From: Phallusia mammillata
Lineage: Eukaryota > Chordata > Ascidiacea > Phlebobranchia > Ascidiidae
Length of the DNA: 64,000 nt
NCBI GenBank assembly: GCA_003260075.1
Contig: QLIY01000573.1
Span: 1 to 64,000 of the forward strand
Direction: 5' to 3'
Both the position numbers and the translations under genes were made by a program. The notes beneath the pieces were generated by a model. The model was not told the origin of the DNA, did not search any database, and was given only the letters and a program-made list of their open reading frames with translations. The stretch's first letter is position 1. Each line of letters starts with the position of its first letter. Below are positions 1-12,402 of this stretch, piece by piece.

Positions 1-276
1 ACTGTTCAAATATAGATTGAGTTTAAGGACATGCGCAAATATAAAATATAGGCATACATGTTATAATTGTTTGGTTCATAAAGGCCTATATATATTATGT
101 CACAATTTACAAACTTGATCAATGGATTACTGTTAATTTAAACCATATTATTTAAAAAAAATATTCTTAGGATCAGTTTTAGAGTGTTTGATTCAAAAAG
201 GATTCATAAAGTCTGATAAACATTAGATTTTTCATAACAACACACAGAAACATCTCCTACAAAATGCTTTGCCTAC

Positions 277-638
277 CTGTGAGGAATAGGGCAAGACGTT
301 AGAACTCTTAAATGAAAAAAAGCAAATGTAAGAGCCAGGACGACGTCGGCAAGCGAAAGATGCCATAAGAACCAAAACATCCGGCATGACTTGCTCAATT
401 TCCAGTGCATAACTGCTACCAACAAGATTAGGTTTTCGAGAAAAGCCAACAAACTGATTGTCAATATGACCGCGGAGATTTTCAGATCCATTGGTTCGCA
501 GGATGTTAGACTGGCACATGGTGGTTGCGTTGTTGTTATACCAGGCACTGAAGTGGAATTCCCGAGACTGCTTGTTCCTTCCACGAAGCTTGTTATCTGT
601 TGTTTGGAACGCCGTATGGCGCCAAGTTCGGCAAACAT
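277..638 (-). CDS. N-terminal exon of a rhodopsin-family GPCR (partial)
   Basis: Encodes about 120 residues from an ATG at 638. The short extracellular N-terminus has an N-S-T glycosylation site and is followed by TM1 (starting near MDLKISAVILTISLL, with ENLILLVAV where the class A G-N motif normally lies). A short intracellular loop ending in S-x-R-M leads into TM2 with HLSLADVVLAL, close to the class A signature LSLAD. The S-x-R-M...HLSLAD pattern resembles the vasopressin/oxytocin and GnRH receptor group, but that subfamily call is tentative. The exon probably ends at the donor CACAG|gtaggc (base 277) in phase 2; the same place also resembles a 3' splice acceptor, so the boundary is uncertain. 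TM3-TM7 would lie to the left of the window. An upstream exon cannot be excluded. Confidence 0.65.
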
Positions 639-3600
639 TACCAATATACGACTGTTTGCCTTTGCCACGTTTCAGCTCACCGTAGGATAGTAAACGACGT
701 ATTAAACAAACAGTTAATTTTACGTTCCGGTCACCACCAAGGGTTTGGAGAATATTATAATTTGCATATCGATCCCACAGATCGTACGGCAATTTAAAAC
801 AGATCTAAAAACAAAATAAAATATCAAGTAACTCTCTTGACAAGAATACACGCTGCAATAACAAGCTGACGTGCCTAAATAGTAATTTTCTAACTAGCTG
901 ATTATAAAAAATACATATTTCTACTGCAGAAAATTTGTGAACATGTACGTAAAAATGAAACTTTAAAAGTTCATAACAAGTAACATCTTTTGGATCTAAA
1001 TATGTGTTTTCCTGATTTTTATGAATATGTCTCAACCACTAACACACTATATACTGAAATTCATTTTATCGCTCCTTTCGATCACTGATTACCTGTGTTT
1101 TTCAGTAATGTAAATGCCGAAGCAGCAGTGCTTCTATATCAGAATCAGATTAAATAACAACTACACCAAGAAAACGACATGCTTACATGTGTGTCGAGGT
1201 AGATACGAAAAAGGAGGTAGTCACCAACGTTGGTACGACATATCACGCAGCATACAAACTTAACCAACGCTGCCGTCGAAGCGGATATATCATTCACAGG
1301 TCAACGAAGAGGAAAATGAGCCAAACCATTACAAGGCACAAAGTATCTGAACAAACTATTTTACATCAACGTTTCTTTCTTTAAATGTTTGGTTGGTTAT
1401 CTGTTGCAACACCACTTTCCAAAAAAGCTTGTTCGTGAGCATTTAAGCAAATCGTTGAAACGTGTTTTGACTTTTTTGAAATAAAAATAATCCACCTGTT
1501 TTTGACAATTTACAAATTGTGTGAAGGATTCTACAAAAAAAAAACGCTTTTTGAATCTGTTTATCGCACGTACACCAAATCTCTATTAGCCAGTAAAATA
1601 ACGAAAATTCGATAGTGATTGAATTGAAGTGTCATGCAGTATTGATTTGCTGCAGTCACATTCAAATCAACGCCAAATAACGATTATTGAAGTAAATAAT
1701 AAAACCTTAGATTTGGAAAAGGGACGTCGCATTTTTCTGAACCTCCACTTGGACAAGATTAAAACTAAGATAATTTAAGTCTTAAAACATCTACAATATA
1801 GTAAATGGCAGAAAATTGAGCAGCATTTAATTATCAACCTTTTTGGCTTACATCACCTTGGACGAGGATTGCTAATTTAACTTATCCAGCAGCTAACTCA
1901 CAAGCGTTCCCATCGAATGTCGTATTGTGATTGGACATGTGGAAAAATAACTAATTTTAACTATTTGATTTACAAATTAGGATACAATGCCCCCTTTTCT
2001 TTCTGATAATTACAAAACGACAATAAACTGCCAAATGTGAAAAAAACATCCAAACTGCACCTAAGTTCACAAGCAAACTTTTAAATACCAGCATTTATTT
2101 TGAGTAGCAGACACATGTATGCCATGTTGACTCGTCTGTACAAATAGTGTACTTTAAGCAAAGGAAACGAATCGCTGCACAGGAGTTTAAATTGGGTCTT
2201 TGTTCTCAACCCGTTGGACCGCGATAAAGTCTCTTTTCCCACCTAACAAGAATAGGAGTGCCTTGTTGGCATATCGCGAATTCCGTCGTTCAAGGTCACA
2301 GCTTCCTTTCAAACCCAAATGTAAACTTATGAATTTGAAAGTTGCGCTTTTGTCCTACAGTTTATTTTGATTGTTTTAATAATCTTAACCGAACAACTAC
2401 AAAAAAATTCAAACCCACCCCAAATTTTACGGTCAAAATGTACCGAAAACATTGCGCCAACAAGGCATAGTGGTCAATTATGGTTTTCGTTGTGATTTGT
2501 TATAATTAGCGCCAAAATCCATTACAGACGGCTGTTCGTTTAATTTCTATGCTAGCTACAAAATTGGTCAGTTTTCGATGAAATATCTCAAAACTCTAAA
2601 ATAAACATAACTTGACTTTGTTTCATACATAAAAATGGAAAACCACATGACAAACACGGCTAACAAGACGCAGTAGCGATAACTTCCGATTGCATCAGCA
2701 GCTGGTCAGCTAGTCTTTCTCACTAGCCACAACTAAGCTGACAGAAGATGTTAGTTGAACATCAGTTAAAAGCTTCGCCGCCTCCGGGTATTAGAAACGT
2801 AGGTCACACAATTTATTTACATTTCTTATCAAAAATAAATTAAAGAGTAGCGGTTATAGTATGTGCGTCATTAAAACTTTGATTCCGATCATTTAGACAA
2901 TTTGCTTAGTTTTATTTGACTGTATGGTAAACAACTGATCTTCAAGACTACAAAGACAATATTTTCTATACTTTGCTCCAAGAGTTTATGATTGATATAA
3001 TCACTTGCCTAACAACTTGTTTGTTTAAAATAATAAACTATCAATTACTATTTTCTGCTACACAACTGACCTTGACCAACGATCTGACCATTTGCGAGCA
3101 TAGTCCGCAAACCAGCGCTTTTATTCAGTCTCAATTGGTCGCGACTGCGTCAACTTTGTGTTTTATAATTTTAGAACCGCCGTCAATGAGTATTGCTTCC
3201 TGTACCAAAGTCAGTAACTCGACTCGAACGATTAACGGCCAAACCGTTGCGAAACACCACAGTTTAAACGCTCGTAGCTAATATATGACCTTATCGTTGG
3301 TCAAAGCTCTTAGGTCAAAACAGAATCTCACGCCTTTAAAGAAACCTTGACTATAACCGCAGCTGTGGGATACAAATAAAGCAACAAAGCCAAACCACGT
3401 TCCAGGGTTACCGATTGGCTGCGTCGATTGCGTCGTTTGCTTTGTTTAGGCGCCTTGTGCAAATAACATTTTTCTATCTCGACAATTTCTAATATTGTAC
3501 GCTTTGTGGTTTCTATGGTTTATTGACGTCCTCAATTGATTTAAGGGCATGGACTCTGCGCCAAATATTTACTAGGTAGACGCCAGGAAGTGGTGTTAAT

Positions 3601-4815
3601 CCTGTTCACCAAAGGCCTGGTCATAAATAAATCCTGAAATAAATCAGTTTCTGTTTGACCTGTGATTAGCAGAGACACCTTTTTATTGGAGATTCCTGTG
3701 GTATGTTGATTTCTGGGAATTTATAAAAAAATTACGTTAGAATCGAAACCAGTATTTATGTTTCATCCTAAGTCCGTGCTCGAGTGCAAAGTAAAAACAA
3801 AACATTTTGCCCTATTTGTTTCTTTTTGTCGTGCTGCTTTAAATTGCTTGCGAGGGCAGCTCAGATGTCTAAACCTGAGGTACTGAGATATACACAAAAA
3901 TGTAGCATATGTTGGTGTTTACTCATTGCACCAATCTGCCAAATTTATATGCCAAATGTTCTGCTGCCTTTTAACAGTAGCCAAATACACAAAACACAGC
4001 AGAATCCGAATAAAATCAATTCCCTCAAAAACACAAATGGTGAATAAAATCGACCAAATCTCAAAACACAAAATTAAAAATCAATTTGACAATGCTTAAA
4101 AGACTGTTTGCGTCAAATCGTAAAACAACAAAAGCGAACACCAGGTTGCATAATTTTGGTGCCTTTAGTCAAACGTCTATATGTTTAACAAAGCAATATT
4201 TGGTCTTATACAGTGCGTTATAAAAATGTGTCTATGTTCCCAAAACACATAGCATATCACCTTGTTACAGTACAGTTTGTGACAAAAAAGAGCGTCGTTG
4301 CCGCTTTGCAATATTAATGACACAAATTATTCGTGGCTGCTGCGGTGTTAGATCAGCCAACTAGCATTTGCGTTTCGGCTATAACACGAAATTTGACTAG
4401 CAACAGATACAATAAAGTTTGCTTGAAATTGTAAAGCCTTCCTTGCGACAAGCACAGTATCTGTAAGCCTATGCAAACATGTTGTGACACGAAGAAATTA
4501 AAAACAAAAATTAGTAGATTTTCCATCTATATTTTTACAATGTAAAAGAAACCTAAAAAAATGCTTCACTAGATGTCTACGAAAATATTTGTGTCAATTA
4601 AGATCAGATAACCACAAAGTTGACTATGAAACCCAAATGTTTATCGATATGGTCGTCTGCCTTTTTATCTCTTAACCACCGCTTTCTAATCTTTGCTGTA
4701 TTGTGTTTTGCTTCGACAAGAACAATTATTTTGTCAAAGATTTTTTTAGGTTTGTAATGAAACAAAAGGGTTTTGTACATAAATAATGTATGTAGAAGTT
4801 AGGTAGAGCTACTTA
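639..4815. other. No gene recognised (about 4.2 kb)
   Basis: AT-rich sequence upstream of the GPCR exon. Open frames here are short and show neither domain similarity nor a matching chain of splice sites. Its 5' part may hold the GPCR promoter or 5' UTR, but no specific site can be assigned. Confidence 0.5.
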
Positions 4816-5107
4816 CACCATAACTCACGTCAGCCGAACATTTAGCTAATTTTCGATAGGTGGCGCAGGAGCTGATTTATTAACGGCTAAACACGGGTAG
4901 GGTTGCGGCTAAATAAGTTTTTAAATTTTACATTAAAAACTAAATTTTTGGGTCAGTTTCATTGAATTTTTAATGAAAATACATAACCCCAACCCTAATA
5001 GCCCCAAACGTAGACATACTTCGAGATAAACCGTTTTCAATGGGATTTGTGCTCTTTGCGCCACTTACCGAAAATTAGTCAAATATCGACTGACGTGAGT
5101 TATGGTG
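4816..5107. mobile_element. Non-autonomous inverted-repeat element (MITE)
   Basis: A 292-bp element whose ends, CACCATAACTCACGTCAG and its complement, form roughly 50-bp imperfect terminal inverted repeats that extend to the GGTGGCGCA-like motif. Both ends are flanked by TTA (4813-4815 and 5108-5110). A 3-bp TTA target site is typical of PIF/Harbinger elements, but a TA-specific element is also possible. It has no coding capacity. Confidence 0.65.
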
Positions 5108-5237
5108 TTAGTAGATTTTCCCAGAAGTTATGGCAGACACTTTCCGACTAAATATTAAACCCAAAGTAAATTATTTACTTCATGAAAATAAAATTTGTTT
5201 GTTCTAGGACCAGCTGCCCAACTATACTGATTACTGA

Positions 5238-5857
5238 CTACATGCATGCATTTGGTATATTTCGGAGTTGTAAGTGATATACTTTAAATTCTGAGTCGAA
5301 CCATTTCGTAACTGTTTCCTTAAAGCTATTATCTGACTCAATTGACATTATGTTTATCCGAAATACTTTGCTTTTACTAATACGTTTATCAATTCGTTGT
5401 ATAAACTGCACTTCAATCACTCAAATGACCAGGTAAAACCTTTTGTAATTTGTAAATATAGTCCAGAATTTTGTACACAGCCTCGTTTTTCTCAACGCGA
5501 CACAAAACAAAGTGCGACCACTTTAAAGTGAACAACATCTGCCAATTCCTGTAGCTGGAGGCTCTACGAACGCAAAGCTCTCGCAAACTTGTGGACAATC
5601 TTTAAAATAACATCACTGCATCCAAACTTATTGTATTTAAGTTTGATTGGCATTTTATTCCAAAAATTCTTGCACATCAGATTAATTCGTCCGAGATACG
5701 GGGATAAAAATTCTACAACTAACCAGAAAAAAAGCTGTGATTGTAACTTATAATGGGCTGATCTTGAGGCAACTTTGTATTCCTTACAATACAATGTGGT
5801 TTTGATTGCAAAACACGCCGGGGTTAAGATATTGAATCTAAGGTTTGTCTGGTACAT
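5238..5857 (-). other. Three overlapping same-strand open frames, unrecognised
   Basis: Three consecutive minus-strand open frames (5857-5564, 5598-5413, 5420-5238) overlap end to end in different frames and cover 620 bp. This could be a decayed or frameshifted coding sequence, or exons I cannot splice. I recognise no domain. The proximal end (above 5805) lies in a segment that is duplicated around a G run, so local assembly error is possible. Confidence 0.2.
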
Positions 5858-6064
5858 CGGATAATTTAGGATTTTCTTCCGCTGCTAATGGCAATTCCAT
5901 GTTTTATACCATACAATAATAATCATGGAGGGGGGGGGGGATTGCAAAACAGACCCGCGTTAAGAGATTGAATCTAAATTTCTCTGGTACATTGGATAAT
6001 TTAGGATTTTCTTCCCCTGCTAATGGCAATTCCATGTTTTATACCATACAATAATAATCATGGA
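5805..6064. repeat. Direct duplication of about 125 bp around a G11 run
   Basis: Copy 1 (5805-5929) and copy 2 (5941-6064) are near identical and are separated only by the G run 5930-5940. They differ at a handful of bases. The arrangement matches the other homopolymer-joined duplications in the window and probably represents overlapping allelic contig ends. Confidence 0.8.
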
Positions 6065-6364
6065 AAACGAACTGATATAACTCTTCATACATAAACATCG
6101 CTTCTTTGTCGTTTTGTTTATTGACGCCATTTGTAAAGCATAACGTTTATTGTTGCTCGATGGTTTAGCTTACAGCGAATTGAAAACAGCTGATTTGCTT
6201 CTCATTGTGCTATACCATCTTTGGTGAAGTATTCGCGCAACACGCTGTTCAAGTTTGTCGATTTACGAGTCATACTTTGTATTTCTTGATATGGTCAAAC
6301 TACAAACCTGCATTATTAAAAAGTGCAAGCAGTTCAGGCATCTTTGAGAAAAAATCATATAAGT

Positions 6365-6383
6365 TATATATATATATATATTT
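6365..6383. repeat. TA dinucleotide microsatellite
   Basis: A run of about nine TA units in AT-rich noncoding sequence. Confidence 0.9.
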
Positions 6384-6949
6384 CGGGTATACGCTATCGT
6401 GTTCAAAGTCTTACATAATTTAGGTGGGGTCAAACACAGATTTATTTACGCCAAAGTATTTTACGCTATCAATACGCCGAAATATCGAGTTATAAAATGT
6501 TTGTTGCCATATTTTCGGCACTTGCAGTTATAACTAGCTATAGCTAGTTGTTTACACTGCGTAGTTTATAGTATCGGGCAGCCTTCCAGCAGGCGTCGGG
6601 AAGTTTGCGCTCGTAAAGTTTTGAGAATTAAAGTTTATAGGCCCACACAGAGTGTTGACGGACATTTAAACTCACTTACCAGTACCCGTGCCTCGCAGAG
6701 GCTTTAGGTTGTAATCTGAGGTGTAAGCAAACACCCAAGCGTTTCATTTGGGGTCCGCAACACGCTCGTAACATTCTCCGGGATAAAGTTTCATTGCTTT
6801 GTTTCAGTCGATATGGAATCATTGCACCGCTGTTTAAATGCACGCCAGCGAGTCAGCCGAGCGTAGAAGTCGCAGTGCGAACATTTTGTTGCTTTTTTAA
6901 ACTATTTACTGCCAAATTAGTTACAGTCACCAGATTTGAAACGAGGAAA

Positions 6950-8505
6950 ATGACTGGTGGAGGTTTTGAGGCATTTCTTCAGGTAACTTATATCTTGCAT
7001 TGTACACTTTAGTTTAAAATACATCACTATGTTGGGTTGTATAATATTACATTTACTGGAATGTTTAATGGTTGTTTTCACATGGTTTGAACTTATTGTT
7101 CTTAAATCTGTTTTTTATCAAGAAACAATTGATGTACCGTTATTAAAAAAAATGTTTGTTTTTTTCATACTTAACAACTCTTACTTGTTAGTGTCTTGGA
7201 TTATACCCTAAATTTCCGGAAAAAAAATATTTTGCTAAGAAAACAATGAATTTGTCAAAAAATGTTTTAATTTTTATTTTTTCTCGCCACATTAACATGA
7301 TCTTGGTTAATTTTCCATGTATCTTGGTTATCTTGGCTATAGTATCTTGGTTAATTTTCCATGTTTTTGAAATGTGTTGTTCCTGCATAATCATAAGTAG
7401 GTTGTGGTGATCAGGTAAAACAATTTCGGTTACTCTTGTTAATGTTATTTTTGGCCTCTGTTTGAACCTGTCGCAACACTAATTCAAAAAATGGGGTTTC
7501 CGACCGTTGATTTTCAGGTCATAAAAGCTTAACACTTTCACTCTATCGCCAGGTCGTATCGGCAGCATTAACCATTAACTTAGTCCACACAGTGCCGGAC
7601 TAACCATTAGGCAAAGTAGGCACGTGCCTACAGGCCAGTCGAAATCCAGGCCACTTTAAAATCAGTGTAATGATTTGGCAACACTGATAATTCTAATTTT
7701 TTAGTTGGCAATTCGGATTTTCGGGCCACTTATAAATTGCGCCTACAGGCCAGCAGACCCTTAATCCAGCACTGAGTCCACAAACTCAACTGTTAACGTT
7801 TTGCAGACAAAGATTCACCCGGTAACGAACGACAATGAAGCTGATCACATGATCAGAAGAGCACTGTCCACTTACCGACTATGCTTTGAGGAAATAACGG
7901 ACGGAATGGATCAAGTAAGAATCGGATTAGATTTTTTGAGATTTAAAAGTAAAGTAGACTGGGAGTACACTGAGGCACAAAGTTGGTTTTTAAACATAGC
8001 GTTTTTATCAATACGGTAAACATAGCGTTTTTACGGTTAAACATATAGCGTGTTTATCAATACGGTTTCCAACAAAGGTTGTAAAATCGTTTTCATTTTA
8101 TATAGGATCGCTGTAATTTTATACTGCATAAGCGAAAGTCATGTGCACATAACAAAAATCATTTTGATTAGGAAAAAGTCATATATATTGGCTAATCCGG
8201 TCACAGTGGAAGCCTATTATCAATTTTCTCGGAAACAAACCATATTATTTTATTGGTCAATGTTGCTTTGTACTCTATATCCACAATAAACCTACGTGTT
8301 GTGTTATTATGTGTTGGATTGGTAACAACATAAATCAGTATGTAATTCGTAAAACGTAAACATACTAAGATTTTTAAACACCAACCACAAAACGGTGCAG
8401 ATTGATCAAAAGCTATGTGAAGCACTTGGAAACGACTGGAGGATTGAATACAAGAAAAGGAACAACGAGTCACCCAGAATGGAACGTACAAACCGAAAGA
8501 AATAA
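6950..8505 (+). CDS. Candidate small three-exon gene, unrecognised
   Basis: Exons 6950-6982, 7807-7914 and 8401-8505 are all phase 0 and join into an 81-residue protein. The start MTGGGFEAFLQ has a favourable context (gaaaATGa). Exon 1 ends CAG|gtaact. Exon 2 has a good acceptor (ttttgcag) and donor (CAA|gtaaga). Exon 3 follows gtgcag, which has a weak pyrimidine tract, and ends in TAA inside an AATAAA-like sequence. The middle is acidic/helical (residues such as EADHMIRRALSTYRLCFEE) and the C-terminus is Lys/Arg/Asn-rich. I do not recognise the family. The intron between exons 1 and 2 carries a hAT MITE ending 32 bp before exon 2. The exon 1-exon 2 link and the third exon are inference from phase only. 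Confidence 0.45.
7590..7774. mobile_element. hAT-type MITE, 185 bp
   Basis: Ends CAGTGCCGGACTAA and TTAATCCAGCACTG are imperfect inverted repeats. Both sides carry the perfect 8-bp target-site duplication AGTCCACA (7582-7589 and 7775-7782). 8-bp duplications and CAG termini are hallmarks of hAT elements. It has no transposase. Confidence 0.85.
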
Positions 8506-9137
8506 AATGTAACCACAAACAACCACTTTTATTAGCGCAATATTTCTGTGAATTGAAAACTGGCGTCGATGTTCTTTTGTATGTTGCGAGATTTCGTGTG
8601 CACTGGACCGTATCAATCGACTAAACCACAACAAAGACTGTTTTTTTCTCTTAAAATTGCGTTGTATGTACAGTAACCATTTCCAGTGCACCATGCCTTG
8701 CATTTAATTAATACAGCAAAGAAAAAAATTGGCCTGTTTTTCACTAGAGAGCTTTTGTTTGTATAGTAATACAAAATTAGTGCATCTGACTGATTTATAT
8801 AGCTCCCCAAATGTAGAAATAAACTTCGCACATGCTACGATTTTTAAACACATCAATAAAAAAAACGAGAAAAAAACTTTAAACCCAATCAACCACAACA
8901 GTTTAGAGCAGTGGTTCTTAACCTTTTTGTAGTCACGGACCCCTTTTAGGGGGGGGGGGTAAGTCTGCGGACCTCCAATGTAATTTACCATAAGTCTTTT
9001 TATGCTTCACGTTTCTTGCATTATACCCTGTCATGCTTTTGAAGCATTTAAATCCGCCTTCACAGTCCTTTATCAATGACGTTTCTGTATTGTAGTGGCC
9101 AACGCATCGAATTAATAATATCTTTGGTTGTATAATG

Positions 9138-9775
9138 CAGTGCAGTGTTTTTCAACCTTTTTTGAGCCACGGAACACTGTATGCATTAAAATAATTTTGC
9201 GGAACTCCAAACTAATTTTGATGTATTGAAACATAGGCTCTGACACTAAAGCGCTAAATCGCTGGAAATCCAAAATCGCACATAAAGTTATCAGTAGTCA
9301 CTGAAACTGATGAAAACGCTTATATATAGCGCTATTAAAGTTGGGGGAGGTTTTGTGAAAAAACAAATTTGCTAAACGTCAGAAAACTTGTTGAATCTCG
9401 TTTCGGCTTAGACATGGTCCGAATGTTGTATATTTCTTAAAGCTCACCCAAAGTTAAATTGCACTAACCGTCAGCAATTTACCCGCGATTCAGCTGTTTA
9501 ATTATTAGACAACGAGTCTTATTATTAAACAACATTAAATGGAGCCAATCACTATAGAACAAACTGGTGGTGGCGGAAATACTTTCGTAAATGGAAAGCC
9601 ATTTCCGTCCATCGAGTTAGACCAGTGATTTTCGATAGGTGTCGACATGAAACACCAGTCAAACCATACAAGTCCAAAACAATAAACTTTCACACTCAAA
9701 CCAGAGAATTTCTCGCGGAACACCTGACGATCTTTCACGGAACACTAGTGTTCCGCGGAACACCGGTTATCACTG
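9138..9775. mobile_element. hAT element nested in the 8909-10069 element
   Basis: Begins CAGTGCAGTGTTTTTCAACC and ends GGTTATCACTG. It is flanked by the perfect 8-bp duplication GTATAATG (9130-9137 and 9776-9783). Its interior repeats phrases about a 'wrong-strand' hairpin-like end (accagtgat at 9621 and atcactggt at 9769). It is younger than its host element. Confidence 0.8.
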
Positions 9776-9781
9776 GTATAA

Positions 9782-9783
<2 letters not shown>

Positions 9784-9866
<83 letters not shown>
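9784..9866. repeat. C83 homopolymer
   Basis: An uninterrupted run of 83 C immediately after the target-site duplication of the nested hAT element. It is probably a filled assembly gap rather than true length, as argued for the other runs in this window. Confidence 0.7.
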
Positions 9867-9869
<3 letters not shown>

Positions 9870-10600
9870 AGGGAAGACAATCACAAAAAGTAATTGTTTT
9901 TGGGTAATAAACAACGTGCACTCGCATGCAGGATTGTAAAAACGGTTGAGAAACTTAAAAAATATTTTTCTGTTGGTTCATGATATTTAGCATATTTCCC
10001 TCCGTGGACCCCCTGAAACCATATCACGGGCCCCTTGGGGGTCCACGAACCCCAGGTTAAGAACCACTGGTTTAGAGTCTCAGGCAGGGCTCTTCAACCG
10101 GGGTTCCGCGGAACCCTAGGGTTCTGTACAACCCTCTCAGGGGTTCCATGGACTTTAAGGGTTCCGCAGGGGTTCCGTAGGGGTTCCGCGAGCTTTCTTG
10201 TACCAATTCAAAAATGATTCATAATATGATTGTGGCGAACAGCGCTGTTGCGCAACGCTCGCCAGTACAATCTAGTTAACCGTGTCTGGTTGGCCAAATC
10301 TAGTTAATCCATTGATCAATTGTGACGTAATAAACCTAGCTTTGCTACTCTGTGGCCGAGGTGTGAGACAAACACAGAAACGAAAAACGACCAATCCAAG
10401 TAACATGGCAAATCGTTTCAGTGAATCGTTTTATTGCAGTCAACTTATATTGCGTGCTTGAGGTGTGTTGACACTGAAAAACAGTGTCGTAGGCAACAGA
10501 ACATTTTGGGGGTGCCAAATATTTTGTGACTTTTAACACGTTGCTGAATAACAAATTCAAGATCATCTGCTATTCCTATTTCCTGAGTAACACTAGGCGT

Positions 10601-11724
10601 TAGGGATGTGGCAAAACTGCATGTTACATCTCCACGTTCAGTTACGCATGATTAACTTGTATCATTATTCCTCTGCTATGACGTTACAATCGCCATGTGC
10701 GTAACAGTAAAATTGGAAGGCCTTTGTCTGAATGTTGCAGTGATTGGTTCATTTTACTGTACAACGTGGTCGAGTGAGGTGACTTTATTACTGCATTAAG
10801 TAAATTCGTTTGTGTTGCATTTTTAGAGACGAATAAGGCTAAATTAAATATTGTGACGACTGACTAATTAATCTTCAAGTGAAGGCTGTTTACCGTGATT
10901 GTCGGTGAGTGTTTAATTCGATTTGTGACCTAAATTAATTCATGGCTTTATGTGTGACTTATGGCATGCTGTATTTTCCTATAGTGATTGCAGCGATTGT
11001 TTCATCGTCTTGCAACTGTTGATACGTGTACTGTACCTGTTGACCTGTGTCGCAAAATAGTTGGTAAGTTAGTCATTGGCATTTTTGTGCGTTGGCATAT
11101 GTCAATGTGTTTCGTTTTCTTGTTTAGAAAACCGTTCCCGTTCCCGTTTCGTTCTCAACCCTGTTTCTGTCCGTTCCTGATTGTGTACGACGTTGTGGTT
11201 GTTGCCGCTGTTGTCGCTGTGGATTATTACACGAGATTCGGGAAGTGTGATTGTGTGGGAAAGGGCGGGGCGTGTTTCAACGTGACAAACCCCTTTGTGA
11301 GGCTCAGCCTTGCAGGTCGGCCGTTCAGAGTCTACACTGCAAATGATCTGTTTGGTCGAGCACCGAGCATCTCCCATTAATGCTCGGTGCTCGGCCGAGC
11401 GAGCTCGGTGCGTTATGACGTCACAAAAACTCCCCATTCAACGTTAGTTTCAGCTCTACAAGGTCTTTTGCGTCACCAGCGAGGTATTACGCTGTACAAG
11501 CCCATGAAGTGCGCGTTTTTCCACCATCTAATACATTTGAAAAATCATTCGTTTTTGTTTATAGACACCATTTCGAACACTAGCTATACGTTTGTTAGCA
11601 GGGCATGATATGCAAATTTAATGCTCGGGTCAGTTTGTGCAATTGCGCGGCCGAGCACAAGCATCAAAAACAGCGATGCTCGGTACCGAGTACTCGGGTT
11701 CTGGCTCGGCCCGGCCCATCCCTA
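10601..11724. mobile_element. hAT element nested in the 10085-12394 element
   Basis: Terminal TAGGGATG and CATCCCTA are perfect inverted repeats of the Ac/hobo type. They are flanked by the perfect 8-bp duplication CTAGGCGT (10593-10600 and 11725-11732). The right half has short GC-rich palindromes around GAGCACCGAGCAT (11360-11405). Open frames at 10988-11437 show no transposase similarity that I can recognise. Confidence 0.85.
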
Positions 11725-12069
11725 CTAGGCGTAAAAGCAGTTTTCTTTAATGACTGGTGCTGTTTACTTTAATATTTACTTAAAGTCTTACAATTTCTTG
11801 TTCTATATGGGGGGGGGGAGCTCTACAAGGTCTTTTGCGTCACCAGCGAGGTATTACGCTGTACAAGCCCATGAAGTGCGCGTTTTTCCACCATCTAATA
11901 CATTTGAAAAATCATTCGTTTTTGTTTATAGACACCATTTCGAACACTAGCTATACGTTTGTTAGCAGGGCATGATATGCAAATTTAATGCTCGGGTCAG
12001 TGTGCAACTTTGCGCGGCCGAGCACAAGCATCAAAAACAGCGATGCTCGGTACCGAGTACTCGGGTTCT

Positions 12070-12161
<92 letters not shown>
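11452..12161. repeat. Direct duplication bounded by G10 and G92 runs
   Basis: The sequence 11452-11704 recurs nearly unchanged at 11819-12071. The second copy is preceded by G10 (11809-11818) and followed by a G92 run (12070-12161). The duplicated piece belongs to the nested TAGGGATG element and stops inside it, so it is not a second transposition. The likely cause is unmerged contig ends. Confidence 0.8.
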
Positions 12162-12163
<2 letters not shown>

Positions 12164-12402
12164 AAGTGTCTTTTGAATATTAATTTCCTAAAAATTTAAA
12201 AAATATTTCCTTTTTTGCCAATTTAATAACTAACATGTGTATACTCCCACCCTTTGGCCACGCCACTGGTTAAAAATGCACACATTTTGAGCCTATTGTA
12301 TTACATGCTTATTAAGACTTTTCTTTGCGGGGTTCCGCAAAATTTGAAGAAATACTTCAAGGGTTCCGTTGCCACAAAAGGTTGAAGAGCACTGGTCTAA
12401 GG

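Larger units (their letters stand above)
8909..10069. mobile_element. Non-autonomous hAT element (outer, with nested insertion)
   Basis: Terminal inverted repeats CAGTGGTTCTTAACCT and its complement AGGTTAAGAACCACTG match perfectly. The 8-bp target-site duplication GTTTAGAG is present on both sides (8901-8908 and 10070-10077). The interior holds a second hAT element (9138-9775) and a C83 run (9784-9866). There is no transposase; the proline-repeat frames across the C run are not genes. Confidence 0.9.
10085..12394. mobile_element. Non-autonomous hAT element with nested insertion, about 2.3 kb
   Basis: Ends CAGGGCTCTTCAACC and GGTTGAAGAGCACTG are inverted repeats. Flanks GTCTCAGG (10077-10084) and GTCTAAGG (12395-12402) form a 7/8 target-site duplication. 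The left duplication overlaps by one base that of the preceding element, so the two elements sit back to back. The interior contains another hAT element (10601-11724), a duplicated fragment of it and a G92 run. No transposase is seen. Confidence 0.85.

Noticed and set aside
9625-9939. Proline-repeat and glycine-repeat open frames across C/G runs (also at 11972, 27693, 33328, 34781)
   Set aside because: They exist only because poly-C/poly-G has no stop codons; the flanking residues have no coding signal and the runs look artificial.
10988-11437. Possible hAT transposase remnants inside the TAGGGATG element
   Set aside because: The 111-130-codon frames show no BED finger or hAT dimerisation motifs; the element appears non-autonomous.
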